Shown in pieces: positions 12,943 to 22,900 of a stretch of DNA of 64,000 bases. The position numbers and the translations under genes were made by a program. Each line of letters opens with the position of its first letter. The first letter of the stretch is position 1. The stretch spans positions 34,960,551-35,024,550 of the forward strand of contig OX365945.1 of NCBI GenBank assembly GCA_947247005.1, given 5' to 3'. The notes under the pieces were generated by a model. It saw only the letters and a program-made list of their open reading frames with translations, was not told the DNA's origin and did not search any database. The stretch comes from Spisula solida (taxonomy: Eukaryota; Mollusca; Bivalvia; Venerida; Mactridae).

Positions 12943-13727
12943 AAACTCCTAAAATTGTTGCGCAAATAACCAGTATCAATGTACTAGCTACATTACAGTT
13001 ACTAAACGAGTACAATAAGTTGATGTATCATTTGACTTGCTTCTGTAAATAGGTTAGACTGTAAATAGCACAAGCGTACATCGACAATTGTATCTGCCAA
13101 TAGAGGCTGCTCTAGGAAGACATTCATGCACAACACAGTACCCGAACCTATTATACACGTTTGGCAAGATATGAGAAGCCATTCAACTGAGTGCACGCGG
13201 TGGACTTTGCAGAAAGAAAATACTATCTTATGAATTCGTAAATTAAAGAAAACTAATAATGTAAATGTAGGATTGAAACATTTCTAAAATAACACACACC
13301 TGATCTTACACTGATCAAACGAAATTACGTCTGAGCAGAGATCCGCCTAATTGGTAGTCGAATGTATTTTGCGAAGGGTTGCAAGCTGATACATCGTACA
13401 TTGGCTCAGTGAATTATAGTTGTTTTACCGTTAAAAACAGTGAAATTAATTAGTAGACAAAAGGCGCAATGTCAATTGACAGAAAGTCTCTTACAGCTGT
13501 ATAGTCTAGTCAAAACCATATAGAGTTCACTTTTTCGCACGTTTGAAGCGACACATCATCAGTATGCGCATTCTCTGGTGTGTGTTCCTTTTTCGCACAT
13601 ATATCACGAACAAAACAAATGCTACAGTGAAACTATGTGTCATTTCGGTGTCTGTTAGATACGCAGACGAAATAACCTGACGATGTGATTTTTGAATTTT
13701 GTAATGGTAAGCAAAATATTATATAAA

Positions 13728-13779
13728 GTCAGACAGGGATGGCAGCACTCAACTTAACCAGTCGAGCACAGAAAACATT
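13728..13779 (-). mobile_element. Family M, 52-bp terminal piece only
   Basis: Only GTCAGACAGGGATGGCAGCA, CTCAACTTAACCAG and TCGAGCACAGAAAACATT are present. The equivalent place in units A (about 9070-9105) and C (about 18808-18840) runs from GTAAGCAAG to CCGAC without it. It therefore represents an insertion, or a very short copy, of the family 3' end. Confidence 0.75.
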
Positions 13780-14007
13780 GATTGATTTTCCGACAAATAT
13801 TTTATTGCTTAAATTACGACCAAGGTCACTTGGTATTTGGGAAGGTTTGGCGTAGTAATGTATTGGTATAACATTCTGTATATCACGTTGTCAAAACAAA
13901 TTAACGATTACTAGACATCGTGTAGATGCTAACTAAGTAGGGATTATTGTTTCTGGCATATAATTAGATATTATACATGTATTTGACATTACGTTATCGA
14001 GGTTCAT

Positions 14008-14308
14008 GGTGGTGCCTTGCATATTACAGCGTTGTACTAGACATGATTGTGAATTGCAGTAGCGGTTTACATGTGTCTAGCCACTAAACAAAGAATTGAA
14101 GGACAAAATCATGATTTGAAGCTAACTGTACAAGTATGTGTATGCATAACGATGAACGTGAAAACAGTGTTAAAGAATCGTAATATTGGTCACGTAAGCA
14201 AGAAATGGGAGAATTTCCCGTGTATTTGATGATCACCCCTCGTATATTGCACATTGCGGTGGTGTCTTGCATATTACAGCGTTGTACTAGATATGATTGT
14301 GAATTGCA
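14008..14308 (+). repeat. 199-bp templated insertion between 51-bp direct repeats
   Basis: Segment 14059-14257 is a near-identical copy of 14700-14880. It is bracketed by two 51-bp direct repeats (14008-14058 and 14258-14308, two mismatches) containing TTGCATATTACAGCGTTGTA. The right-hand 51-bp copy continues into sequence that also follows in unit C (AAGACCATGTCA), so it is the native one. The insert copy holds 18 bp missing from the donor, lost between short CGTAA repeats. Confidence 0.8.
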
Positions 14309-14483
14309 AGACCATGTCATGGGAGCCAATTAAACTTCAGCGTGTCAGCTATAATGGATGGATGTTAAATGCCTAATTGAATGTGTCTTATTTTAAATCC
14401 TCCTATTACTGCTATGTCTTAAAGCAATTATTTAAAACCTACGTGCTACGAAAAGGTTTCAAACGATTTACTCATTGAATCAT

Positions 14484-14666
14484 TTAAAGTGTCGCGTATA
14501 AAAAGGAAATCAAATCTGTCATTATGAGTTTAGAGGACTTTGAACTACAGGGATAAAAGTAATGGAACTGACCAAAAAGGATCCCATCTGCGTTAGATGG
14601 AAGAAACATAGATGGTTGACATTGGTAAGAGAAGCCAGTGGAAATGTACGGACTTATCAACTGCAA
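14484..14666 (-). other. 60-codon open frame with a paralogue in unit C
   Basis: The minus-strand frame encodes 60 residues including GFSYQC and YFYPCSSKSSKL. Unit C carries a 61-residue frame at the same place (19252-19437) with GFSYYC and the identical YFYPCSSKSSKL. About half the residues match. In unit A the corresponding stretch begins similarly (YIAVGYSYRCQSSLFL) but stops early. I do not recognise a domain. Shared ancestry of noncoding DNA explains it as well as selection does. Confidence 0.2.
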
Positions 14667-14699
14667 TATATAGAATGGTAATGTGATGGATAATTGGAA

Positions 14700-14880
14700 G
14701 TAGCGGTTTACATGTGTCTAGCCACTAAACAACGAATTGAAGGACAAGATCATGATTTGAAGCTAACTGTACAAGTATGTGTATGCATAACGATGAACGT
14801 GAAAACTGTGTTAAAGAATCGTAAGAAATGGGAGAATTTCCCGTGTATTTGATGATCACCCCTCGTATATTGCACATTGC
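14700..14880 (+). repeat. Donor copy of the templated duplication
   Basis: Begins GTAGCGGTTTACATGTGTCT and ends CGTATATTGCACATTGC, matching 14059-14257. Its place at the right end of unit B corresponds to 19466 onwards in unit C (TTTTACATGTGTCGAG), which identifies it as the original copy. Confidence 0.8.
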
Positions 14881-15785
14881 TCGTATGGTAATGCACGAAC
14901 ACGTACATTAAAAAATACAGTAACAGGGGATAGGGATAAAGAGAAATAGAGACTAGTTGGCTTACGATAATTTCCTGAACGTCACGGACAATAGGTTCAT
15001 GTATATCGAAACCATTGGTGATACTTGTAATGCATTGCATAATTATACTTATAGTTGAGACTTGAGACAGAACGATTATATTGCTTTTGTTATATTACAT
15101 GTACTGAGGCGGAGAGGATAGTTTAACATGAACAATATAAAGAGCTACACATGACGAACAAAAGCAGCACTTCAAAAAATGTCTGTATTGGCAATAGAGA
15201 AAGAACCTACTAATTAACTTACTATCGTATAAGGAAGACATATAAACGTAGCGAATATGTTCGTCAAAATCATAAAACACGGAGTACAAACTCAAGGCTA
15301 CACTCAAAATTAGTTCCCGACATGAAATAAACAATCGTAAAGTAAGTTAATTATCCGACAATACTAGTTCGGATTCTTATTGGCTTTGTGTTTGGTACGA
15401 ACGAGAGCATGTATTAAACACAAAAAGTAAATTGACGTTTATTTTGGTTTGGTCTTCGGGTGAATTTTCAGTCAGATGTTTTGCAGGCATATACGGCGGA
15501 CAAATTAATCAACTAATTGTATTGAACGTAAATCTCATCCAGTACAAACTTGCTCTTTTTCTAACAACTGACAACTTCACTAGGTTAGCTTACCTTAAAC
15601 TCAAACCAGGTTCGAATGTATTTGCTGGAATAAAGAAAGTGCCTCGTTGAAGTTTTAAAACAAAAGCCAATATGATGGTCCTCTTAAAGCTATATGCCAC
15701 GCAATAACATGTTCAGCATGCCGATTAAGTATAAAACATTTACTTAATAGGTTAAACAGGAGTATGAGTGAAAATTTAATGATAG

Positions 15786-16005
15786 CCTAGTGGTTGAGCG
15801 TTCGCTTCGAGTGCGGGAGGTCTCGGGTTCGATCCCTGGCCGCTTGATACCAAAGACGAAATAAAAATGGTACCAGAAATTCCCTTGCTAGACGCTAAGC
15901 ATAAAAGGGAAACTGGCTTCTCTTCTCTCATACCCTCGTGGAGATGGATAACATCAGGACTGAGGTGTCGAAAGTGATTAATATAAGTTGGAAAAAAAAA
16001 TTTCA
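15786..16005 (+). mobile_element. tRNA-derived SINE
   Basis: Head: TAGCCTAGTGGTTGAGCG (A box), anticodon stem TTCGC/GCGGG with a seven-base loop, and GGGTTCGATCCCTGG (B box with a five-pair T stem using two wobbles). No acceptor stem follows. The body (ACCAAAGACGAAATAAAAAT, TTCCCTTGCTAGACGCTAAG, TCTTCTCTCATACCCTCGTG) continues to about 15980 and ends in an A-rich run, AAAAAAAAATTT. The head plus unrelated body plus A-rich end is the SINE layout. Units A, B and D lack it at the same place, so it inserted in C only. Confidence 0.75.
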
Positions 16006-16142
16006 CAATCGACCTTAAATAAATTAGTATAAACTAAATAGTATCAATCAGTGGTTTTTATAGAGATAACAATGTCGTACTGAAATTTCGTATATACAAT
16101 ATTGTTCTAATGCCGTTATATCAATAACTATGAGAAAAGAAA

Positions 16143-16256
16143 TCGGACAGGGAATGCAACATTCAACAGAAACAACACAGCACTAAAGGCTCAAAAAGCG
16201 AAATCACGGCTAACAAGGACAAACATAAAAATGACAAGAAAACATATAAACCTAAT
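16143..16256 (-). mobile_element. Family M, divergent subfamily, minus
   Basis: Starts with TCGGACAGGGAATGCAACAT and continues through AGCACTAAAGGC-like sequence. Similar pieces occur at 29305 and 36447. Only the terminal GGACAGGGAA block is close to the main family. Confidence 0.5.
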
Positions 16257-16634
16257 ATTAAGATGAAAATAGCATGGTGCACGAAACATTGCAATCATCT
16301 CATGTGAGAGTGAAATATGGTTCTTCTTTTATGACATTTGTAGTCGCAGTGTCTATTGACAAAAAGTTAAGGACAGTATTTTGAGAATACAATATTCACT
16401 TGAAACAAGATCCATTTCCCACTTCTGTGGGTATCATCATTGTTCAAAATGACATAATCAGCATTTATTTGGATTCACAGGTGTATTATATTGATTACAT
16501 TACTTTAATTGTAATAGCTTTAAACCGATCCATATGATTAATTTTGAGACTTCGAACATTTAAGTTTGTAATTTTATTGACGTCAACAAAATAAATAATG
16601 TTTCGTTTCTGTTAATTGCATTTCAAACGAATTT

Positions 16635-17227
16635 ATATGAGCCGTTCTCCAGGAAAACCGGGCTTAGTGACATTATATAGCAATTGTGTAATAAGGTATA
16701 GAAAAGGCTCTGAAATGAGAAAAAAAATCATGTTCGTTGATTTTAGTTTAAGTACTTGGATAGTATAGAACTATCTCTTAGATTTAATTTTTCTCATGAA
16801 TTATGTTTAAAACACTTCTGTGGTTGCTATGTACCCATATTGAGAAAAACGCGGGGTAAGTGATTAGAATCAGTAGCTTATTTTCTCTAGAAGCAAGAAT
16901 TCATGTTTTAAAAATATTCTATTAAACATAGAATATAATTCTAAATTGTGATACTATTTTGAAACCTTTGAGTCAAAAATTTATGAAATACTAGATTTCT
17001 GAAGTGTTAGTTAACGCAACGTCAAATAATGTTTGAATGAGGTTTGCGACATCACTCAAAAAGTAAACGGGAGTAGATTATAAGGGCCTGTAACTTTGTA
17101 AGTGGGTTATATTATTTGTTCAAATTTTCAGAAAATGCTCATAAGAGTCTTGTCTTTCCAACGCCGTATTATCATGATTTTCATAATTTTGTCACTTAGT
17201 CCGGTTTTCCTGGAGAACGGCTCATAT
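16635..17227. mobile_element. MITE with 37-bp terminal inverted repeats
   Basis: The left end ATATGAGCCGTTCTCCAGGA then AAACCGGGCTTAGTGAC is mirrored at 17191-17227 (GTCACTTAGTCCGGTTTTCC then TGGAGAACGGCTCATAT), with only two mismatches over 37 bp. The 593-bp element has no transposase. Unit D shows the uninterrupted site (AAACTTATTGTGTATTTTGC). The flanks in C (TTTATA and TATGTATTTGG) fit a TA target duplication, as in Tc1/mariner-type insertion; that classification is inference. Confidence 0.9.
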
Positions 17228-17362
17228 GTATTTGGCTTTATTATTGGTGTGTCACTTTATTGCGTTGATCATGACCTATCCTAAATAAGTGTACCTTTTC
17301 TGTATGGTTTATGCGAGGTTAACTTATCTAGAACTGTCAAGTCCACGTCTAATGAGGTATTA

Positions 17363-17724
17363 GAGAGGTTACGAAAGGCAACGTGTAACGTGTACGTGTA
17401 CGTGAATACTATTTTTGGGTATTTCGTCATCCAGGTATGTGTAGTTTCTACAAGTAACGGACGTGTGACAGACGAAAATATAATGTGTCATACGTCACAC
17501 AGGTATGCGTATGCACGAGAAACCCAAGATTTTATCGCCGGTAGTCTCAGTGAGTTTATATAAACACTCATTATCGATTCACGAAGAAATCGTGTTACAA
17601 CTGCCATGTGATGTTACACGCACACGTCGTGTTTCGCAAGTCAATTTCAATTGCAACGTGTACGTATACATGTACGGGTAGCTACACGTACACGTAGTCG
17701 TACACGTTCGAATCGCAACCTCTC
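17363..17724. mobile_element. MITE with ACGTGTACGTG-rich ends
   Basis: GAGAGGTTACGAAAGGCAAC followed by GTGTAACGTGTACGTGTACG is mirrored at the right end (CACGTACACGTAGTCGTACA, then CGTTCGAATCGCAACCTCTC). The arms are about 40-45 bp and imperfect. Flanks TATTA on the left and TATTG on the right are a probable 4-5-bp target duplication. Unit D gives the empty site GGTATATTAGCCATG. No coding capacity. Confidence 0.85.
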
Positions 17725-19251
17725 TATTGTCTATGTTAGTACTTCGCCATCAAAAATGGCCGACAAGATACGTAATATCAAATCGAACACTTAAGCAGAA
17801 AAAGGAACAACTTGGCGAAAAGAAACATTTTTTAGTACGCACTAACCCACAGTAATTTCCAATGGTGTTACAAAGAAATAATTATATTACATGGAAATAT
17901 TTATTACGAGTCGTGCAAATATGCCTGTGATAAAACAAATTATAACGGCATTGAATTATAATTTTTGTTTTTTAATAATAATCCTGTCAATATGTTTAAG
18001 AGGGTTACATTGAAACAAAAACAAACATAATGTCATTCAGAAACGCGGCTAGTCCTAATTTTTATATTTATCAGTCTCACAGTAGTGATTTATGATAATC
18101 CGGTGTTAGGACTAGATAAATGTATAAGGGATTGGGTTGCATCAGCATTCAAATATTATCAGATTTGACCGGTTATGCATGAAACACAACATTGAGGCAG
18201 AGTTTACATGTTTATTCCGAGAATCCAGCATGTCACAAAGGTTTCTCACCATCGATGATGGTCTGAACACAGCGTTACCGATTTAACACCACTATAATAA
18301 TTGTGGAAAACTCATGCATACTCTTTTTAAAATACAATGTAATGATGAAATTATTTTGGTTCTATATCATGATCACTCACGCATTGGCATACATAAATAT
18401 TGTTGGTTGGTGTAAACCTCTAAAAATATAAAAGCCAGATAATCACATTCGCTGCAAGCCAGACATTGTCAATATTAAGAGTGGTCATGACAAACAAGCT
18501 AGTACCACACGGTATAGTAGGTTTTGGGAAAATATTTCGAGACAGTTTTGATGCTTACTTTCATATCATGTACTTTACGATACCCATATCCTTTAATGAA
18601 TTAAAGAAAAATGTTTCGTCGCTTTTCGAAATTACTACAGAGTTGAACATTTACGTTTATATAATTTATGATACTGGTAGAATTTACGGTAATTATGTTG
18701 ACGTAGCAAGACATTACACAAACGTGCCCAGTAACGTGCGTTACGTACAGATAGATACCCATGATACTCCGAGAAGATAGAAGGACCTAGCACTGTGATT
18801 AGAATAGTAAGCAAGACGATCGGATGACCGACCAGTATTTTATTACTTGAACTACGACCAAGGTCACCTAGTGTTTGGCGTAGTAAACATGTATATTGGT
18901 GTAAAATTATGTAAATCACTTTTTCCGAACAGACTAATCGACTATTAGACACCGTATACGTGCTGATTATAAAGGGATAATTGATTTCTTGCTCATTATT
19001 AGGTATATTATCTAGCATTACATTCACAAGGTTCGTTGTAGCGTCATGAATATATTCCAGCGTTTGTACAAACACAGAAGACAAGACGGTGAGAACAAGA
19101 CCATGTCAAGGGAACAAGACAACGTTCAGCCATTATAGTGGGAGTAGTTGGGTGTGATTGAAGTTTTGTCTTGATAGTACAATATATCACCGCTATTTTT
19201 TAAAACATGCGTGATAAATAAGCGTTTCAAACGATTTAATCATTCAATCAT

Positions 19252-19437
19252 TTAAAGTGTCGTGTGTAAAAAGGCAATCGAATCTCTCATTCTGAGTTTA
19301 GAAGACTTTGAACTACAGGGATAAAAGTAAGGGAACAGAAACAAAAGGCACTCAGATGTGTTAGATGTAAGTAGCAGAGACCACTGACAACAATAGTAAG
19401 AGAAGCCGATGGCAATGTACTGAATTAGTAAATGCAA
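19252..19437 (-). other. 61-codon open frame, paralogue of the unit B frame
   Basis: Minus-strand frame of 61 residues sharing YI..GFSY.C and YFYPCSSKSSKL with the frame at 14484-14666. No signal peptide or known domain is evident and no exon structure could be established. Confidence 0.2.
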
Positions 19438-19603
19438 TGTATGATGGAATACGATGAATAATGGAACAGATTGTTTTACATGTGTCGAGTCTCTACACGA
19501 TGAATTGAAGGACTATATCTTGACCAGTATAACAAACATTGAGGTATTTGATTATTACTGAATTGTACTGCCTATGTTATGTTACTGAAAAAGATGATAT
19601 TTA

Positions 19604-19975
19604 GTCAGACAGGGAAAGCAGCACTAAGCTTGACAAGCCGAGCACAGAAAACATTAAAAACACAAGGTATAATGCCCACCTGAACCAGTCGAGCACAGAA
19701 AACATAAAAACATAAAAGGCACAATGCCCAACTAAACAAGTTATAAACCTCCCATGTCCAAGCTGTCGAAATTCTAAATTAACCAGTTTCAGCAATCAAA
19801 TAGTTGAATGCCAAAGCTGAATGACCTAGTTCCAACAGTAAAATGGCTCAAATACATAGTTTAAGCTGTCAGAAGTCCTAAAAAGTAGACAAAAGCTCAG
19901 TGTTAAGGTTTCAGTTAAATGACCTAGTTTCAGCAATACATATGAGCCGAATGCCCCCAGGTGAGTGACCTACTA
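19604..19975 (-). mobile_element. Family M copy, minus
   Basis: Begins at the family end GTCAGACAGGGAAAGCAGCA and runs about 370 bp. It shows two tandem copies of a module of roughly 56 bp: CCGAGCACAGAAAACATTAA...AATGCCCACCTGAACC then TCGAGCACAGAAAACATAAA...AATGCCCAACTAAAC. Beyond these lie GCTGAATGACCTAGTTCC-type blocks. It sits at the junction of units C and D. Confidence 0.8.
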
Positions 19976-19989
19976 GGCGGGAAGAAATG

Positions 19990-22900
19990 AGTTTACACCA
20001 ACAATAATTTACATATAGCTGAACAAAACAAACAAACACAGCAATCTATATATGACTGTATAACCTTTTGAGAAACAATATACGAATCTGCTTACTGTTG
20101 TATAAGAAGAACAATAAAATGAGCAAATAAGTTGCTTAAAACAATAAATCACGGGATACAATATCGGAATCTCGCTTACACTTAGAAGTCGTCTGCGAAA
20201 CAATTATGCGGTCACAAAGTTAGTTATTTCTCCGACGAAAACGCTTCAGAACTCCTAATGTCACCATGGTAGCCATGGACGACATTATACTAGTAAGTTA
20301 TCAGACGTTGTTAAGCACAGGAACGAAACTTGAAACTTATAAAATATCATTTGGTTTTCGGGCGAATTTTCAGCCAGACATACGGCGGACATTCTACCTA
20401 ACCGGTTTTGTGGGAGGCATTTATTTCTTCCTTTCTCAACCAGCTGTACTACACTTGCTCGTCCGCTAGCAACTGCCAATCTCTCTAAGCTCACAATGAA
20501 ACACAAACAGGTTTGAATGTTTTGTTGGCACAATAAAGTGCCCCGTTGATGTTGAAATCTATAACGATTGATCGAGCATTGAGCCGTGACTGCACTTTAA
20601 ACTATATACATGTACTCTATATACTACATATCGAAAGGTTACGACGCAGAGGTCAGATTCCATCTATTTATGTATTGATAAAGGGGGCACACACCATCTA
20701 TATATCTATATAATAAGATGTAACTCTAAAAGCCGTTTTACCTAAAACATGTTAAGCAAAATGAATTATCATAAGACACTTACAAATATAAGCTAAACAG
20801 AGAGGAAAGTTAGCCTGAATAATCATTGGAATATATCAATCAGTTTATAGAGATGAAAAAAAAATGTCATACTGGAATTTCTACAGAAATTGTGGCATGC
20901 AATATTGTCCTTATGTTTTCATATTGATTATTGTATAAAAAGGATTAAACTTAATGTTAGGATGAGAATAGCAACGTACACGAAACATTGTAATCAACAC
21001 ATATAAAATTCTCGGGAAGTTTGTAACAATTAGAACAACATTGTTTCTTCACATCTACAGTAGTACGAGAGCCTTTGTCTCTGATATTTGTAGTCGTATA
21101 GTGTCTTTCAAAACATGCTAAGGACGGTATTATGAGAATATTATTATATTCAACTGAAAAATCGCCAATTTTACTATTCTGTGATGTTATCATTATTGTT
21201 TAAAATCATATAAGCATGTTTTGGATTCACAAGTATATTGTCCATTACTTTTATTTCTTTGCCTTTCGACCAATCCCTATGATCTATTTTGAGATTTCGA
21301 ACTGAAACTTTATTAACAACAAATAAACAATGTTTTTCTTACAAATGCATGTGCAAATTTCAATTCAAACTTATTGTGTATTTTGCATACGAACGTATCT
21401 TTCATTTCTGGTTTGTCACTTCAGTGCGTTGGTAATGAAATTCCCTAAATGATTGCATCGCATTTCTTTTATGTAGTCCAGATGCATTGTTTCGTAGTTT
21501 TGACCAGACCACGTCTTATAAGGTATATTAGCCATGTTAGAACTTCTCTAGGCAAGGAAATCATGATCGCATACACTCCAAAACGATACATTGTAACAAA
21601 TCGAACACTGAAGAACAAAATGAATAGCTTGGCGATACGGAACAAATTTACAGTGCGCACTAACAGTAGCTTTTCTATGGTGTAACAAAGGATATTTGAT
21701 TACGTGGAAAATCTCATTTACGAGGCATGGACTAGCAAGACATTTTATAATAAAACCAATTATATCTTAATCTAACTAAAATACAAAATTTTTGTTTAAT
21801 AATTATCTTGCGATGCGATTAAGTGTGTTTAATTAAAAACAAATCAAACGTTACAAGCTATTGCGAATCACGGCCAGACAAGAGGAATCGATAGTTATCA
21901 TCCCAACAGAAATGAATTACAATAATCTAGTCCAGATGGTACTAAATAATGTATAAGGAAATTGGTTGCATAAACATTAAAATATTTTCATATTTGATAA
22001 ATTTGCATGAACCACTACTTTGAAACAGAGTTTCAAGGTTAATACATATCCAGCATGGCACCAAAAGTATATCATCATCGATGATGGTCTGATCACAGCA
22101 TCAGCAGCATTCGCAGTTATATTCTCGACGGTACTGGAACATGAAATGGATTTGTTATCATCGACTTTTGAAAGCATGCAAAATTACATTCACTATATGG
22201 AAAACTTGGCATACTCTTTAATATTCAGAAATGGTTAAGTGATTTTGGTGTGTTTTTGTACTGCAACGTATCGCGTATAAGTTATGCACATATATGTCAG
22301 GTGCATTGACTTATTTCTACAGGCTCGTGTTAGCCTCTATAGTAAAAAAAGCAAGATAATAAGATGACATTGTCAGTGATGGCATTTTAGAGCTGTCATG
22401 ACAAAGAAGCAAGTACCGCACGATATAGAAGGTTAACGAGTCTATTTATCACCAGATTAGGGAAGATTATTTTTGAACCTCACTTTCGTATCATGTGGTT
22501 TACGAGACCCCAAAGACATTATATCCGCTTTTATCCGTTAGAGACGAAATTCACATCAATAACAAGATCTCTGTCGCTTAGTCCAATGGTGAATATAAAA
22601 GTTTTATAGTTTCATATTTTATGATTGTAAAAAAGACTACGTTTGATAACTATGATATGAATTCATGGAAACTTAACTATAACAATCTCCCTGTGCGTAT
22701 ATAGATGAAGTACGATTATCTTCGCGGTTCCTATTGGGCAACCAACAACAACCTCAACTCCTAGTTTATAGCAATGTTCCTTGTGTAGAGTATACCTTCA
22801 AACATTTGTTAGGAATCACACGAATTAAGCAACCACTAGTGTTAGCAACTAACCATACTAAACCCAGAGCATCCATTTATATATAATTCAATTAGTGACA

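Larger units (their letters stand above)
9905..14904 (+). repeat. Segmental tandem unit B
   Basis: Second copy of the segmental repeat, about 5.0 kb. Landmarks: AATGGGAACGTACAAG (about 9920), TTAGTTATTGCCCCGACGAG (10330), TTCCTCTAAAAGCTATTTT (10683), ACAAAGAAATTAGATTACTT (11656), GCAAGCCAGAC (12325), AGGTTTCAAACGATTTAC (14453). It best matches unit A in the middle and unit C at its right end. Within it lie a tRNA-like sequence, a 52-bp family M piece and a templated duplication. No supported gene. Confidence 0.75.
14905..19989 (+). repeat. Segmental tandem unit C
   Basis: Third copy, about 5.1 kb. Landmarks: GGCTTACGATAATTTCCTGA (14971), CTATTGGC/GGCAATAGAG (15188), TTCAGTCAGATGTTTTGCAG (15467), GGTCCTCTTAAAGCTATAT (15677), GCACGAAACATTGCAATCAT (16278), CAAAGAAATAATTATATTAC (17871), GCAAGCCAGACATTGTCAAT (18454), GCGTTTCAAACGATTTAATC (19224). 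It has gained a SINE, a family M fragment and two MITEs. It lacks about 1.2 kb found in A and B between the GTCATGACAA and GTAAGCAAG landmarks. Confidence 0.75.

Noticed and set aside
12564..13052. 162-codon plus-strand frame in unit B
   Set aside because: It reads antisense through the tRNA-like sequence and is not open in units A or D at the corresponding positions; no domain.
18635..19084. 149-codon minus-strand frame in unit C
   Set aside because: Not open in the matching parts of units A and B, and overlaps a 104-codon frame on the other strand; no domain.
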